Assembly (NCBI GenBank): GCA_965661055.1
Contig: CBFICS010000002.1
Coordinates: 124,001 to 188,000 of the forward strand
DNA from: CBFHSF01 sp965661055
GTDB taxonomy: Bacteria; Bacteroidota; Bacteroidia; Flavobacteriales; Schleiferiaceae
Length of the DNA stretch: 64,000 nucleotides
Direction of reading: 5' to 3'
Shown here: piece after piece, positions 25,010-34,086 of the stretch
How the letters are laid out: every line of letters starts with the position of its first letter
How positions within the stretch are numbered: position 1 is the first letter of the stretch
Notes under the pieces: generated by a model
The model's database searches: none
The model's input: only the letters and a program-made list of their open reading frames with translations
Told to the model about the DNA's origin: nothing
Made by a program: the position numbers and the translations under genes

Positions 25010-25690
25010 ATGGCAACAAAAGCTAAAGGGTTATTCGGATCTTCAATTGCCAGAAAGTATTGGATGGCATTTACCGGATTATTTTTATGCCTGTTTTTAT
25101 TGGGCCACCTTGCCGGAAACCTACAACTACTGCTTCCTGCAGAAGAGGCAACCGTAAAATTTAACGAGTACGCAAAGTTCATGACTACCAACCCGGCAGT
25201 CAAAATTCTTTCGTACCTGACCTACATCAGTATTCTTCTTCACGCCATTGACGGAATTGTCTTGGCAAGACAGAACAGAGTGGCTCGTCCTCAGAAATAC
25301 GTGATGGAAAAAGCTTCGGCGAACTCTAGCTGGGCGTCTAGAAGCATGGCTCTTCTGGGTCTTATCACTTTAGTATTCATCATTATCCACATGAAGAGCT
25401 TCTGGTATGAGATGCACTTTGGTGAGTTGCCTATGGATGCTAGCGGAAACAAAGATTTGTATGCCATTACATCGGGAGCCTTCCAAAACATTTGGTACAC
25501 GTTGTTTTACGTTGCGGCTATGGCGGCTTTGGCCTTCCACTTAAGTCATGGATTTTCTAGTGCGTTTCAATCGTTGGGACTTAACCACCCAAAGTATACG
25601 CCAGCCATTAAAAAGGCGGGAATGATCTTTTCTATCATCGTGCCTTTGGCGTTTGCAGCTATTCCATTGTACTTATTCTTAAATCAGTAA
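25010..25690 (+). CDS. sdhC: Succinate dehydrogenase cytochrome b subunit
   Basis: This 226-residue membrane anchor has five transmembrane helices, beginning with YWMAFTGLFLCLFLLGHLAG and ending AGMIFSIIVPLAFAAIPLYLF. Histidines lie in the membrane segments (FLLGHLAG, SILLHAIDG, FIIIHMKS, LAFHLSHGF) as expected for a dihaem cytochrome b558-type subunit. One five-helix polypeptide replaces SdhC plus SdhD, as in other Bacteroidota and in Wolinella-type fumarate reductase. It binds quinone (menaquinone inferred for this phylum) and anchors the complex. The gene is 7 bp upstream of sdhA. Confidence 0.93.
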   Translation: MATKAKGLFGSSIARKYWMAFTGLFLCLFLLGHLAGNLQLLLPAEEATVKFNEYAKFMTTNPAVKILSYLTYISILLHAIDGIVLARQNRVARPQKYVMEKASANSSWASRSMALLGLITLVFIIIHMKSFWYEMHFGELPMDASGNKDLYAITSGAFQNIWYTLFYVAAMAALAFHLSHGFSSAFQSLGLNHPKYTPAIKKAGMIFSIIVPLAFAAIPLYLFLNQ

Positions 25691-25697
25691 TCACATC

Positions 25698-27704
25698 ATG
25701 GCTATAAAATTAGATTCTAAAATACCAGCGGGTCCATTAGGTGAAAAATGGTCTAAACACAAAGGAGAGATTCCTTTGGTGAGCCCCGCAAATAAAAGAT
25801 TGATTGACGTTATTGTTGTAGGTACGGGTCTTGCCGGATCATCGGCAGCGGCTTCGTTGGCTGAAATGGGGTATAATGTCAAGGCGTTTTGCTTCCAAGA
25901 TTCTGCCCGTAGAGCACACTCTATTGCAGCGCAAGGGGGTATCAATGCAGCAAAAAATTATCAAAACGACGGTGATTCTATCTACCGTTTGTTCTACGAT
26001 ACCATAAAAGGAGGTGATTACCGTGCGCGTGAAGCAAACGTTCATCGTCTTTCAGAAGTTTCAGGAAACATTATTGACCAATGTGTAGCACAAGGGGTTC
26101 CTTTTGCACGTGAATACGGTGGACTTTTAGATAACCGTTCTTTTGGTGGGGTGCAGGTAAGCCGTACTTTCTATGCCAAAGGACAAACCGGTCAACAACT
26201 TTTACTTGGAGCGTACTCTGCGTTAAACCGTCAGATTGCTAAGGGTAAGGTTGAGATGTTTGAGCGTCATGAAATGATGGACCTTGTTATGGTTGACGGT
26301 AAGGCAAGGGGTATTATTGCCCGCGACTTGGTTACCGGTAAGTTAGAAAGACACAGTGCTCATGCAGTTCTTCTTTGTACGGGTGGATACGGAAACGTGT
26401 TCTTCTTGTCAACCAACGCAATGGGTTCTAACGTAACCGCTGCCTGGAAGGCGCACCGCAAAGGGGCTGCCATGGCTAACCCTTGTTACACGCAAATTCA
26501 CCCTACGTGTATTCCGGTTTCTGGAACGCACCAAAGTAAATTGACGTTGATGTCAGAGTCGTTGAGAAACGACGGACGTATTTGGGTACCGAAAAATATC
26601 GAAGATGCTAAGGCGATTCGCGAGGGTAAGAAACACCCCAACGACCTTAGCGCTGACGAAAGAGATTACTACTTAGAAAGAAGATATCCTGCCTTTGGTA
26701 ACCTCGTTCCTAGAGACGTGGCTTCTAGAGCCGCCAAAGAGCGTTGCGACGCTGGGTATGGAGTGAATAAAACCGGTGAAGCGGTTTACCTTGATTTCGC
26801 ATCCGCCATTGAGCGCTACGGAAAAGAGCAAGCCCACATTAAAGGAATTCATAATCCGACTAAAGAGCAGATCAAAGAATTGGGAGAAGCAGTGGTTGAA
26901 AACAAGTACGGAAACTTATTCCAGATGTACGAAAAGATCACCGCCTCTAACCCGTATAAAGAGCCTATGATGATTTACCCAGCAGTACACTATACTATGG
27001 GTGGACTTTGGGTAGATTACAACTTGATGACGACCATTCCTGGATGTTTTGCCTTAGGTGAGGCAAACTTCTCTGACCACGGTGCTAACCGCCTTGGGGC
27101 TTCTGCCTTGATGCAAGGATTGGCCGACGGATATTTCGTAGCGCCTTACACAGTGGGTGAGTTCTTGTCTAACGACATTAGAACAGGAAAAATTCCAACC
27201 GACACGGAAGAGTTTGCTCAAGCAGAAAAAGCCGTACAAGATCAAATCGACAAGTTTGTGAACAACAAGGGAACCAAGTCTGTTGATTATTTCCACAGAA
27301 AGCTTGGTTTAATCATGTGGAACAAATGTGGTATGGCGCGTAGCGAAAAAGGCCTGAAAGAGGCAATAGCCGAAATCAGAGAGTTACGCGAAGAGTTTTA
27401 TAGAGAGGTTAAAGTTCCTGGCGGAGCCAATGAAATGAACCAAGAGCTTGAAAAAGCAGGCCGTGTGGCTGACTTTATGGAGCTTGGTGAGTTGATGTGT
27501 GTAGATGCCTTGAACCGTAATGAATCATGTGGTGGACACTTCCGTGAAGAGTACCAGAGCGAAGAAGGCGAAGCGTTGAGAGACGATGCCAACTTTGCCT
27601 ACGTAGCAGCATGGGAGTATACAGGAGACCCAAGTTCTTCGGTTCTTCACAAGGAAGATTTGAAATTTGAAAATGTTGAATTAAAGACTCGTTCTTACAA
27701 ATAA
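25698..27704 (+). CDS. sdhA: Succinate dehydrogenase flavoprotein subunit
   Basis: This 668-residue FAD-binding catalytic subunit oxidises succinate to fumarate. The Rossmann motif is VVGTGLAGSSAAASLAEMGY, and the covalent-FAD site is SARRAHSIAAQGGINAAK. Substrate-site motifs include HPTCIP and YTMGGLWVDY; the C-terminus has DHGANRLGASALMQGLADG. It is part of the sdhCAB operon, 9 bp ahead of sdhB. It belongs to the subfamily with an SdhE-independent long form seen in Bacteroidota. Confidence 0.97.
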   Translation: MAIKLDSKIPAGPLGEKWSKHKGEIPLVSPANKRLIDVIVVGTGLAGSSAAASLAEMGYNVKAFCFQDSARRAHSIAAQGGINAAKNYQNDGDSIYRLFYDTIKGGDYRAREANVHRLSEVSGNIIDQCVAQGVPFAREYGGLLDNRSFGGVQVSRTFYAKGQTGQQLLLGAYSALNRQIAKGKVEMFERHEMMDLVMVDGKARGIIARDLVTGKLERHSAHAVLLCTGGYGNVFFLSTNAMGSNVTAAWKAHRKGAAMANPCYTQIHPTCIPVSGTHQSKLTLMSESLRNDGRIWVPKNIEDAKAIREGKKHPNDLSADERDYYLERRYPAFGNLVPRDVASRAAKERCDAGYGVNKTGEAVYLDFASAIERYGKEQAHIKGIHNPTKEQIKELGEAVVENKYGNLFQMYEKITASNPYKEPMMIYPAVHYTMGGLWVDYNLMTTIPGCFALGEANFSDHGANRLGASALMQGLADGYFVAPYTVGEFLSNDIRTGKIPTDTEEFAQAEKAVQDQIDKFVNNKGTKSVDYFHRKLGLIMWNKCGMARSEKGLKEAIAEIRELREEFYREVKVPGGANEMNQELEKAGRVADFMELGELMCVDALNRNESCGGHFREEYQSEEGEALRDDANFAYVAAWEYTGDPSSSVLHKEDLKFENVELKTRSYK

Positions 27705-27713
27705 GATAATACG

Positions 27714-28466
27714 ATGAAATTAACGTTGAAAGTATGGCGTCAAAAAGGTCCTAACGACAAAGGACGCATGGAAACCTATCCAGCAAACCACGTGTCTGAA
27801 GACATGTCGTTTTTGGAAATGTTAGACGTATTAAACGGAGAGTTAATCAACGATGATAAAGAGCCTATCGTTTTTGATCACGACTGTCGTGAAGGAATTT
27901 GCGGTTCGTGTTCTCTTTTCATCAACGGAGAAGCTCATGGCCCAGGCCGCAATGTGACTACCTGTCAATTGCACATGAGAGAGTTCAAAGACGGAGACAC
28001 GATTCATATCGAGCCTTTCCGTTCTAAGGCTTTCCCGGTAGTTAAAGACTTAATGGTAGACCGTTCTGCCTTTGATCGCATTCAACAAGCAGGAGGGTAT
28101 ATTTCAGTAAACACTTCGGGTAATACCATAGATGCTAATGCCATTCCGGTAACCAAAGAAGATGCCGATCACGCTTTTGATGCCGCCACCTGTATTGGTT
28201 GTGGTGCCTGCGTAGCGACGTGTAAAAACTCGTCAGCTATGCTATTTGTTTCGGCTAAAGTTTCTCAGTTCTCTCTACTGCCTCAAGGTAAGCCAGAGGC
28301 CAGAGACCGTGTCTTGAATATGGTTCACCAAATGGACCTTGAAGGCTTTGGTAACTGTACCAACACCGGAGCCTGTGAGGTAGAATGCCCTAAAGGCATC
28401 AGTTTAGAAAACATCGCTCGCATGAACCGGGATTATTTCACCGCTTCTCTTACCTCGGCGAAGTAA
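27714..28466 (+). CDS. sdhB: Succinate dehydrogenase iron-sulphur subunit
   Basis: This 250-residue electron-transfer subunit has three cluster motifs: HDCREGICGSCSLFINGEAH plus a later Cys for the [2Fe-2S] cluster, CIGCGACVATCKNSS for the [4Fe-4S] cluster and CTNTGACEVECPKGISLEN for the [3Fe-4S] cluster. It connects FAD in SdhA to the haem/quinone site in SdhC. It ends the operon and is followed by a strong terminator. Confidence 0.97.
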   Translation: MKLTLKVWRQKGPNDKGRMETYPANHVSEDMSFLEMLDVLNGELINDDKEPIVFDHDCREGICGSCSLFINGEAHGPGRNVTTCQLHMREFKDGDTIHIEPFRSKAFPVVKDLMVDRSAFDRIQQAGGYISVNTSGNTIDANAIPVTKEDADHAFDAATCIGCGACVATCKNSSAMLFVSAKVSQFSLLPQGKPEARDRVLNMVHQMDLEGFGNCTNTGACEVECPKGISLENIARMNRDYFTASLTSAK

Positions 28467-28487
28467 GTAGACAAATTGATTATTGAT

Positions 28488-28526
28488 AAAAATCCCACCC
28501 TCACCTTATGTGTTGGGTGGGATTTT
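28488..28526 (+). terminator. sdhCAB terminator
   Basis: AAAAATCCCACCC (28488-28500) is perfectly complementary to GGGTGGGATTTTT (28514-28526) with a 13-bp loop. Confidence 0.9.
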
Positions 28527-28766
28527 TGTTGTGAGAAATGGGCACAACAAACCCTAAGTAGGGCGCGCACTTTTTGTAAGCACAGAACTACAATTCTCCC
28601 TTTTTTTTCGTGCCGAAAAAGGTTCGTTCCTCGATTGGCATTTTATCCTACTCTCGTGGCATGTCCTTGTATAAAGGGAAGCCTTGGTTTTTTCCAAAAA
28701 AAAAGGGGAAATTTTTTAGAGAAATCATTTGAATTATTTAGTATCTTATGGGCATCTAAAAACTTA
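28527..28766. other. AT-rich leader region upstream of the secreted protein gene
   Basis: The gap between the sdhB terminator and the next likely start. It has poly-T and poly-A runs (about 28599 and 28696) but no recognisable promoter, riboswitch or structural RNA. The open frame continues through it, though the protein it would encode looks random. Confidence 0.35.
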
Positions 28767-29630
28767 ATGCTCTTGGTTGAGAAATTAAAATTTACGATCA
28801 GTCTTTTCTCCCTTTTTGTGATGGGTTTGTCCGCATCTGCACAAGTAGTTTTTGACAATGCCGGTGGACAAGGAGACGGCTTTTGGACCCCTGGCTCCAA
28901 TTGGGTTGGTGGCAATCCGCCTCTAAATGCCGACAATGTTAGAATTGAAGCCAATGTAACCTACGATGTATCAAAAACCTATACGCAGTTGCAGCCAACA
29001 GTTTACGGTGATATTTCTACAGCTAATGGCCTTGTCATAACCATTGGGTCAAATAGTGACTTATGCTTTAACGGTGAATTTAACAATCTCTCGAATAATG
29101 ACCCCACTACCATTGCCGGGCAGGGACAGTTGGTTCGCTACAAGCCTGCTGCTTACATTACGGCTGGTAATTTAGATATTCAAGGAAAGCATAGAGTCTA
29201 CAACCCTGTTAGTGTACAAATTGGGACCGATTACTACGAAAGCATTCATTTCAAGGACGGAGGCGTTTTTTATTTGGAATTGCCTTCAGGAAGCATACCT
29301 ATGGAATTTGATGATGATATTATCATTGAATCGGGTGGTGCATTCTACTTGGAAAACCATAATGCCACTATCAATATTGGTCGTAGCGCTGGTGCCCGAG
29401 GTCATATTACCGTGAAGGCGGGTGGAACGCTGGGAGCTCTTACCCCCCAAACCGTTACAGTTAACTTTAATGATCCACTCTCAACCTTAATCTTTGAATC
29501 GGGAGCCAATTTTGTAGAAAACGGAAGCGCTTGGACTTTTTCTGGAACAGCCTCACCCCTACCAAAGCCTGAGTTTCAATTTAATAACGCATACGGCCAG
29601 CCTATTCACACTCAAAAATTAATGAAATAA
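28767..29630 (+). CDS. Secreted beta-strand-rich protein, unknown function
   Basis: This 287-residue protein starts at the ATG at 28767, giving MLLVEKLKFTISLFSLFVMGLSASAQ, a good signal peptide. The open frame extends 97 codons upstream but that part has no protein-like character. The mature chain is rich in short hydrophobic repeats (GNLDIQGKHRVYNPVSVQIG, GARGHITVKAGGTLGALTPQ), suggesting a right-handed beta-helix or sandwich, as in G8-domain-like or adhesin proteins. It has no Por sorting domain. The stop is 9 bp before a small signal-peptide gene with a PID-CTERM-like tail, so the two are probably co-expressed. Confidence 0.6.
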   Translation: MLLVEKLKFTISLFSLFVMGLSASAQVVFDNAGGQGDGFWTPGSNWVGGNPPLNADNVRIEANVTYDVSKTYTQLQPTVYGDISTANGLVITIGSNSDLCFNGEFNNLSNNDPTTIAGQGQLVRYKPAAYITAGNLDIQGKHRVYNPVSVQIGTDYYESIHFKDGGVFYLELPSGSIPMEFDDDIIIESGGAFYLENHNATINIGRSAGARGHITVKAGGTLGALTPQTVTVNFNDPLSTLIFESGANFVENGSAWTFSGTASPLPKPEFQFNNAYGQPIHTQKLMK

Positions 29631-29639
29631 ATGTCTGTT

Positions 29640-29807
29640 ATGAAGTCATATAAATTACTTTTTACCCTACTGTTTGTTGCCTCTGCAGGAATGGCTTTTG
29701 CCCAACCTGGAAACCCTAATACCCCTGTGCCCTTTGGCGCTGTTGAAATCTTAACGATCTCTGCTCTGGGGTATGGTGCCTACCAGAAGTACAAGAACAG
29801 AAAATAA
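29640..29807 (+). CDS. 55-residue signal-peptide protein with a PID-CTERM-like tail
   Basis: A very small gene coding for a signal peptide (MKSYKLLFTLLFVASAGMAFAQ), a Pro/Asn linker (PGNPNTPV) and a tail PFGAVEILTISALGYGAYQK then basic residues. That ordering (short Pro motif, hydrophobic helix, Lys/Arg end) is typical of C-terminal sorting signals processed by exosortase-like transpeptidases in Bacteroidota, but the usual Pro-Ile-Asp is here Pro-Phe-Gly. An ATG three codons earlier (29631) is in frame and also possible. It follows a secreted-protein gene by 9 bp and precedes a strong terminator. No sortase is present in the window. It could also be a small membrane-anchored peptide. Confidence 0.65.
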   Translation: MKSYKLLFTLLFVASAGMAFAQPGNPNTPVPFGAVEILTISALGYGAYQKYKNRK

Positions 29808-29833
29808 AGTTCTTAGAATAACTTAAAACATTT

Positions 29834-29857
29834 AAAGCGCGCCTTTGGTGCGCTTTT
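29834..29857 (+). terminator. Terminator after the small PID-CTERM-like gene
   Basis: AAAGCGCGCC (29834-29843) pairs with GGTGCGCTTT (29847-29856) around a TTT loop (10-bp stem including one G-T pair), then T. Confidence 0.75.
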
Positions 29858-30081
29858 CATCCTTTTTTCTCTTTGCCTTTAAGAATCTGGTGTTTTTCGC
29901 CGTGATTGAGGGTGAGTTCGTTTCTCGAGTGGTGTCTCGAGCTTTTAGAGAGGGCTTAGATGTTGAGAAAGCATCTTTTGTTATTTAGTGTCCACACCTC
30001 AGAAGAGGGCCGGCTAGGAATTAGTAATGACTACCTTTTTTATTGTTGCCTTTCTCCTTTGATTCCAGTTACTCTAATCCC
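29858..30081. other. Intergenic region without identifiable gene
   Basis: Two CTCGAG sites (29924-29929, 29936-29941) form a short direct and inverted repeat. A roughly 40-codon open frame on plus is probably chance. Nothing else is supported. Confidence 0.3.
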
Positions 30082-31071
30082 CTAAAAAACCACCGACTTC
30101 ATCATAGCCTCCAATTCAAACATGATGGGACGCTTTTTTTCTTCTGGACCGTAAACAAAGGCGTCTAGGGTTAAAACTTCGTCTGTTTCGTCAAGGTAGA
30201 TGGAATAGCTTAAAAAAGGACCTCCCATAAAATCGCCTTCCATCTGCCAAAGACCACGTGTTTCAATGGCAAAATGCCCATCGATTTCTAGATTCTTCTG
30301 TAGGGGAGGCAGCATTTTTTCAATGGCCATGTATGAGCCTTCGTTAGACCCCGTAACATAATGCTTCGTCAAACTGTCTCTAAAGGCAACAATATCTTGC
30401 TCTGCAATGACGTTGTTAGGAGTCTTTCTCTTGGTTACGAGTATTCCCTGAGTGGTTTTAAGTCCGTCGAGCCAATAAATTTTGATCTCGTCTTTGTCTA
30501 AGGTATTGGTAAATCCTTTGAGCAAAATCATGTCTTTTATTCCGTAGCTGGCTAGAGGTTTTGGGACCTTTTTATAGCTAGACTTTTTTAATCTTTTTTG
30601 CAATAGCGCCAAGTCAGCAGACCTAAATTTGTTTATGATTCGGCTGGCTGTTTTCTTGAGGATGGCGGCCGTTTCACCTTCTGTTTTACCGATGACAGAT
30701 AAAAACGTTTGTGGACGTGCGTAAACGTCTTTTTCTAACTGGTAAAGGTTGGTGTCTCCTACGGTTACACTAAGTATGCTCTTAGACCTCTTTAATATGC
30801 TAGAAAGTTGAGAAGGATCTATTTGTGAAATCCTAAAAATAGGCTCGTTCTGTGGCAGTCCGTATTGGGTTAAGGCAATGTGCTCTCTAAAAGTTTCTCC
30901 CAACGGACCTTTCCATTCCTCGTCTTTCATCAACACCAGTAACTCTGAGTGAGTTCCCGTGCTGCTGGGCAATATTCTTTCGTCTTTGTCTTCTACACCA
31001 TCTCCATTTCTATCGTTTTGACAACTTATGATTGAGGTAGCTAGAACCAAGAGAAACAGAAACTTTTTCAT
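30082..31071 (-). CDS. DUF4837 family lipoprotein
   Basis: A 329-residue protein with a lipoprotein signal (MKKFLFLLVLATSIISCQND; lipid-carrying Cys17). It matches the Bacteroidota-specific DUF4837 family, including the early segment TGTHSELLVLMKDEEWKGPL and the terminal ALDAFVYGPEEKKRPIMFEL. Function is unknown for the family. It is located behind the LysM transglycosylase gene (4 bp between stop and start), which suggests a cell-envelope role. The C-terminal Trp-rich segment (RGLWQMEGDFMGGPFLSYSI) is likely a ligand- or protein-binding sheet. Confidence 0.85.
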   Translation of the reverse strand: MKKFLFLLVLATSIISCQNDRNGDGVEDKDERILPSSTGTHSELLVLMKDEEWKGPLGETFREHIALTQYGLPQNEPIFRISQIDPSQLSSILKRSKSILSVTVGDTNLYQLEKDVYARPQTFLSVIGKTEGETAAILKKTASRIINKFRSADLALLQKRLKKSSYKKVPKPLASYGIKDMILLKGFTNTLDKDEIKIYWLDGLKTTQGILVTKRKTPNNVIAEQDIVAFRDSLTKHYVTGSNEGSYMAIEKMLPPLQKNLEIDGHFAIETRGLWQMEGDFMGGPFLSYSIYLDETDEVLTLDAFVYGPEEKKRPIMFELEAMMKSVVF

Positions 31072-31075
31072 CGTA

Positions 31076-32560
31076 TTAATTTTGTGTGTGTATCACCAAC
31101 TTCATGCCAGGACGAATAGAATTCGAAATGTTATTCCATTCTTTAATGTTATCGGCAGAAATTCCGGGGTAAAGCTTGGCAATATCATACAGGGTATCAC
31201 CAGAGCGCACAGTATAGGTAATGGAGTTTTTACCGGTTTTTACCACAGAGGGTTTTGATTTTTTTGTCGATTGACTTGCAACAGGAAACTTTCGTGGAAA
31301 GACGGTGAGACGTTGCCCTTGTCTTATGATATCTGACCTTAGGCCATTCCATCGCTTAATATCAGAAACCCTAACGCCATACTTTTCTGCGATGCCGCCC
31401 AAAGTTTCTCCTGAGCGCACGCGATGGCGTACCTTTTCATTCATCTCTGCGTAAGTAGGCAGCTCTTCTTCTTTTTCTTCAATTTCTTTTTTCGCCAGTG
31501 CGTAAATCGTGTCTTCATTGTTGATGAAAACCCCCATTTCAGCTCTAGGTAGAACTAAGAAGTATGGTTCCTTATCTACTTTAGGGATGATGTTGTATTT
31601 GTACGAGGGATTTAATGCCTCAAGGGTCTCATTGTCAATGTTTACAAACTTTTTGATCTGGTCAAAGGTCAGAGTCTCCTTAACCCAAACGGTGTCGGTT
31701 TCGTAGAAAGAGAAGATAGAAGGGGTTGGTTTTATACCCAGCTCTTCCGCATAGGCCATGGTGTAGTTTACCGCAATAAAGGCAGGGACATATCCAGCCG
31801 TTTCTCTTGGTAAGAAGGCTCTTATGGCCCAGTAGTCTCTCTTTCCGCCAGAGCGTCTAATCGCTTTGTTTACGTTACCTGGCCCGGAGTTATACGCCGC
31901 CAAGGCCAAATTCCAGTCGCCAAAGATTCTATACAGCTGACTTAAAAACTGACAAGCGGCTTCGGTAGACTTATAAGGGTCGCTGCGTTCGTCAACATAA
32001 GAGCTTACAGAAAGGCCGTTTAGCCTACCTGTGGTATACATAAATTGCCAAAGTCCTTTGGCGCCCACCCTAGATCTAGCTCTCGGGTTTAAGGCCGATT
32101 CAACAATGGCCAAATATTTTAATTCTAGTGGCAAGTTGTACTTGTCAAGGGTGCTTTCAAACAACGGAAAGTAGTATTCTGCCAATCCCAACATGCGACT
32201 CATTTGCTCCTTGCGACGGTGAGAATAAAGGGCAATGTATCGTTTTACCGTTGCGTTGTAAGTAAGGTCAAAGGGAGTTTCGCGGTTTAGCTGCTCCATG
32301 CGATAGGCCAAAAGACTGTCAGGCATGTTAGCGAGCTCTACGTTTTCAATGGCGGTGTCATTGACAAATGCATTGGTGTCCGCTTCCGCGGGAAGTCTAA
32401 AATATCTCAAGGTCAAAAGAGAGTCTAGTGCGGCGGCAATAGGGTCGTCTTCAAAGTTAAACTCTTGTAATATCTCCGTAATGTTATCGGTGCTATCAGT
32501 GGTCTGAGCTTGAGTAAAGATGGCGAAAAACGCGAAAATAAAAGCAAAAATTCTTTTCAT
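31076..32560 (-). CDS. Lytic transglycosylase with two LysM domains (MltD-like)
   Basis: A 494-residue exported peptidoglycan-cleaving enzyme. After the signal peptide (MKRIFAFIFAFFAIFTQAQ) comes an SLT domain with catalytic Glu in KYLAIVESALNPRARS and the family motifs AKGLWQFMYTTGR and ALAAYNSGPGNVNKAI. Two C-terminal LysM repeats bind glycan: HRVRSGETLGGIAEKYGVRV and TYTVRSGDTLYDIAKLYPGI. It cuts the beta-1,4 bond between MurNAc and GlcNAc. It precedes the DUF4837 gene by 4 bp. A variant of the dispersed palindrome is encoded within the N-terminal region (LPAEADTN). Confidence 0.93.
   Translation of the reverse strand: MKRIFAFIFAFFAIFTQAQTTDSTDNITEILQEFNFEDDPIAAALDSLLTLRYFRLPAEADTNAFVNDTAIENVELANMPDSLLAYRMEQLNRETPFDLTYNATVKRYIALYSHRRKEQMSRMLGLAEYYFPLFESTLDKYNLPLELKYLAIVESALNPRARSRVGAKGLWQFMYTTGRLNGLSVSSYVDERSDPYKSTEAACQFLSQLYRIFGDWNLALAAYNSGPGNVNKAIRRSGGKRDYWAIRAFLPRETAGYVPAFIAVNYTMAYAEELGIKPTPSIFSFYETDTVWVKETLTFDQIKKFVNIDNETLEALNPSYKYNIIPKVDKEPYFLVLPRAEMGVFINNEDTIYALAKKEIEEKEEELPTYAEMNEKVRHRVRSGETLGGIAEKYGVRVSDIKRWNGLRSDIIRQGQRLTVFPRKFPVASQSTKKSKPSVVKTGKNSITYTVRSGDTLYDIAKLYPGISADNIKEWNNISNSIRPGMKLVIHTQN
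32380..32395. repeat. Variant palindromic repeat in the LysM transglycosylase gene
   Basis: CCGCTTCCGCGGGAAG differs from the core by one base and is in frame in the minus-strand gene. Confidence 0.5.
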
Positions 32561-32648
32561 GGGTTCCTTCTACTAGTTGCTTTAACGAAAAAATGGACAC
32601 ACTATTTCAGGGGAATAATGTACAAAATAAAGAAGTTGAAATCCGAGG

Positions 32649-34079
32649 TTACGAATTCAATGTTTTGGACACTTGTTCCGCGAAAGCGAAAAGCTCTTTG
32701 TCGTCAAAGCGCTTGTTCATCAATTGAATTCCAAAGGGCAGCCCGTTTGTATGGGTGCCTGTAGGAATTGAAATAGCGGGAGATCCGGTGATGTTTGCCT
32801 GCACGGTGAAAATATCTTCAAGGTACATAACTGTAGGGTCAGAGTACTCTTGGTCTAATTCAAAGGCAGTGTGCGGAGAGGTGGGCGTCATGATAAAGTC
32901 ATAATGGCTCAAAATCTCATCCGTCTTTTCTTGAATAAATCTTCTGGCTTTTTGTCCTTTGCCAAAAAAGGCATCGTAATACCCAGAGCTCAACACAAAG
33001 GTTCCGAGCATAATTCTTCGTTGTACCTCAGGTCCAAAACCTTCCGTTCTTGAAAGTTTGTAAACTGACTCAAGGTCGCTTACGCCTTCTGCACGGAAAC
33101 CGCTGTGTACTCCGTCAAACCTTGCTAGGTTAGAAGAAGCCTCAGCCGTGGTAATGATGTAGTATATGGGAACTAAATAATCTAAATAAGGAAAGGAAAC
33201 AGGCTCAACTACATGGCCTTCAGCCTTGAGTTTTTCAATAGCCATTTCCATGTGGGCTTTTACTTCTGGGTCTAACCCCGGACGCTCTAAGCAGTCTTGT
33301 AAATAAGCGATTTTCTTCTTCTCTGTCGGAGCTTCTAAGCTTGAAAAGTCTTCAGTTGGCCTTTGAGAAACGGTGCTGTCATAAGCATCAGGACCTGAAA
33401 TCACTTCAGTAACCAAAGCAGCATCTGCAACACTCTTTGCCAACGGACCGATTTGGTCAAATGACGAAGCGTAGGCAATCAACCCGTGACGAGAAACTCT
33501 TCCGTAGGTAGGCTTGTACCCAACCAATCCGGTAAAGCTCGCCGGTTGACGAATACTACCTCCCGTATCAGTACCTAAAGCCACATGGCACATATTGGCT
33601 GCCACGGCAGACGCCGAACCTCCAGAAGATCCTCCTGGAACTTTAGTAGGGTCTAATGGGTTTTTCACTGAACCAAACGCAGAATTCTCGTTGCTTGATC
33701 CCATGGCAAACTCATCACAGTTAGTCCTGCCGATAATGATAGCATCTTCTTCTAACAACCTTTCTACGGCGGTAGCCGAGAATAAAGACGTAAAGTTTTC
33801 TAAAATCTTTGACGAGGCCGAAACGACGTGATCTTTGTAACAAAGATTGTCTTTTATGGCCACTACCATTCCTGCTAGCTTTCCGGCTTGTCCTGCTTTA
33901 ATCTTAGCATCTACCTCAACCGCACGCTGGCGTGCTTCTTCGGTATAGACTTCAAGAAAAACATTGAGGTCATCATTTTTTTCAGCAATGGTTTGCAAGT
34001 GAAAGTCTACCACTTGAGCTACTGAAATAGTGCCGGAAGTCAGATCTTTTTTAAGGTCTGAATAAGAGGAATAGTTCAT
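32649..34079 (-). CDS. gatA: Asp/Glu-tRNA amidotransferase subunit A
   Basis: The 476-residue amidase subunit of GatCAB transfers ammonia from glutamine to misacylated Glu-tRNA(Gln)/Asp-tRNA(Asn). The Ser-cisSer-Lys triad is visible as Lys in MVVAIKDNLCYKDH, Ser in GGSSGGSASAVAA and Ser in GTDTGGSIRQPAS. Length is normal. gatB and gatC are not in the window. The gene lies 7 bp behind tatA, an unusual but probably co-transcribed pairing. A near-copy of the dispersed palindrome is encoded close to the C-terminus (FAFAEQ). Confidence 0.95.
   Translation of the reverse strand: MNYSSYSDLKKDLTSGTISVAQVVDFHLQTIAEKNDDLNVFLEVYTEEARQRAVEVDAKIKAGQAGKLAGMVVAIKDNLCYKDHVVSASSKILENFTSLFSATAVERLLEEDAIIIGRTNCDEFAMGSSNENSAFGSVKNPLDPTKVPGGSSGGSASAVAANMCHVALGTDTGGSIRQPASFTGLVGYKPTYGRVSRHGLIAYASSFDQIGPLAKSVADAALVTEVISGPDAYDSTVSQRPTEDFSSLEAPTEKKKIAYLQDCLERPGLDPEVKAHMEMAIEKLKAEGHVVEPVSFPYLDYLVPIYYIITTAEASSNLARFDGVHSGFRAEGVSDLESVYKLSRTEGFGPEVQRRIMLGTFVLSSGYYDAFFGKGQKARRFIQEKTDEILSHYDFIMTPTSPHTAFELDQEYSDPTVMYLEDIFTVQANITGSPAISIPTGTHTNGLPFGIQLMNKRFDDKELFAFAEQVSKTLNS
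32676..32689. repeat. Dispersed palindromic repeat variant inside gatA
   Basis: TTCCGCGAAAGCGA, two mismatches from the core, is encoded as FAFAE at the C-terminus of GatA. Confidence 0.45.
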
Positions 34080-34086
34080 CGAGAGA

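Noticed and set aside
28476..28766. 97-codon N-terminal extension of the secreted protein
   Set aside because: It begins in the sdhB terminator stem and has a Cys/Phe/Arg-rich composition unlike protein; the internal ATG at 28767 begins a proper signal peptide.
29960..30083. Open frame of about 40 codons on plus in the spacer
   Set aside because: No promoter, no ribosome-binding site, no recognisable composition, and it overlaps the end of the DUF4837 gene.
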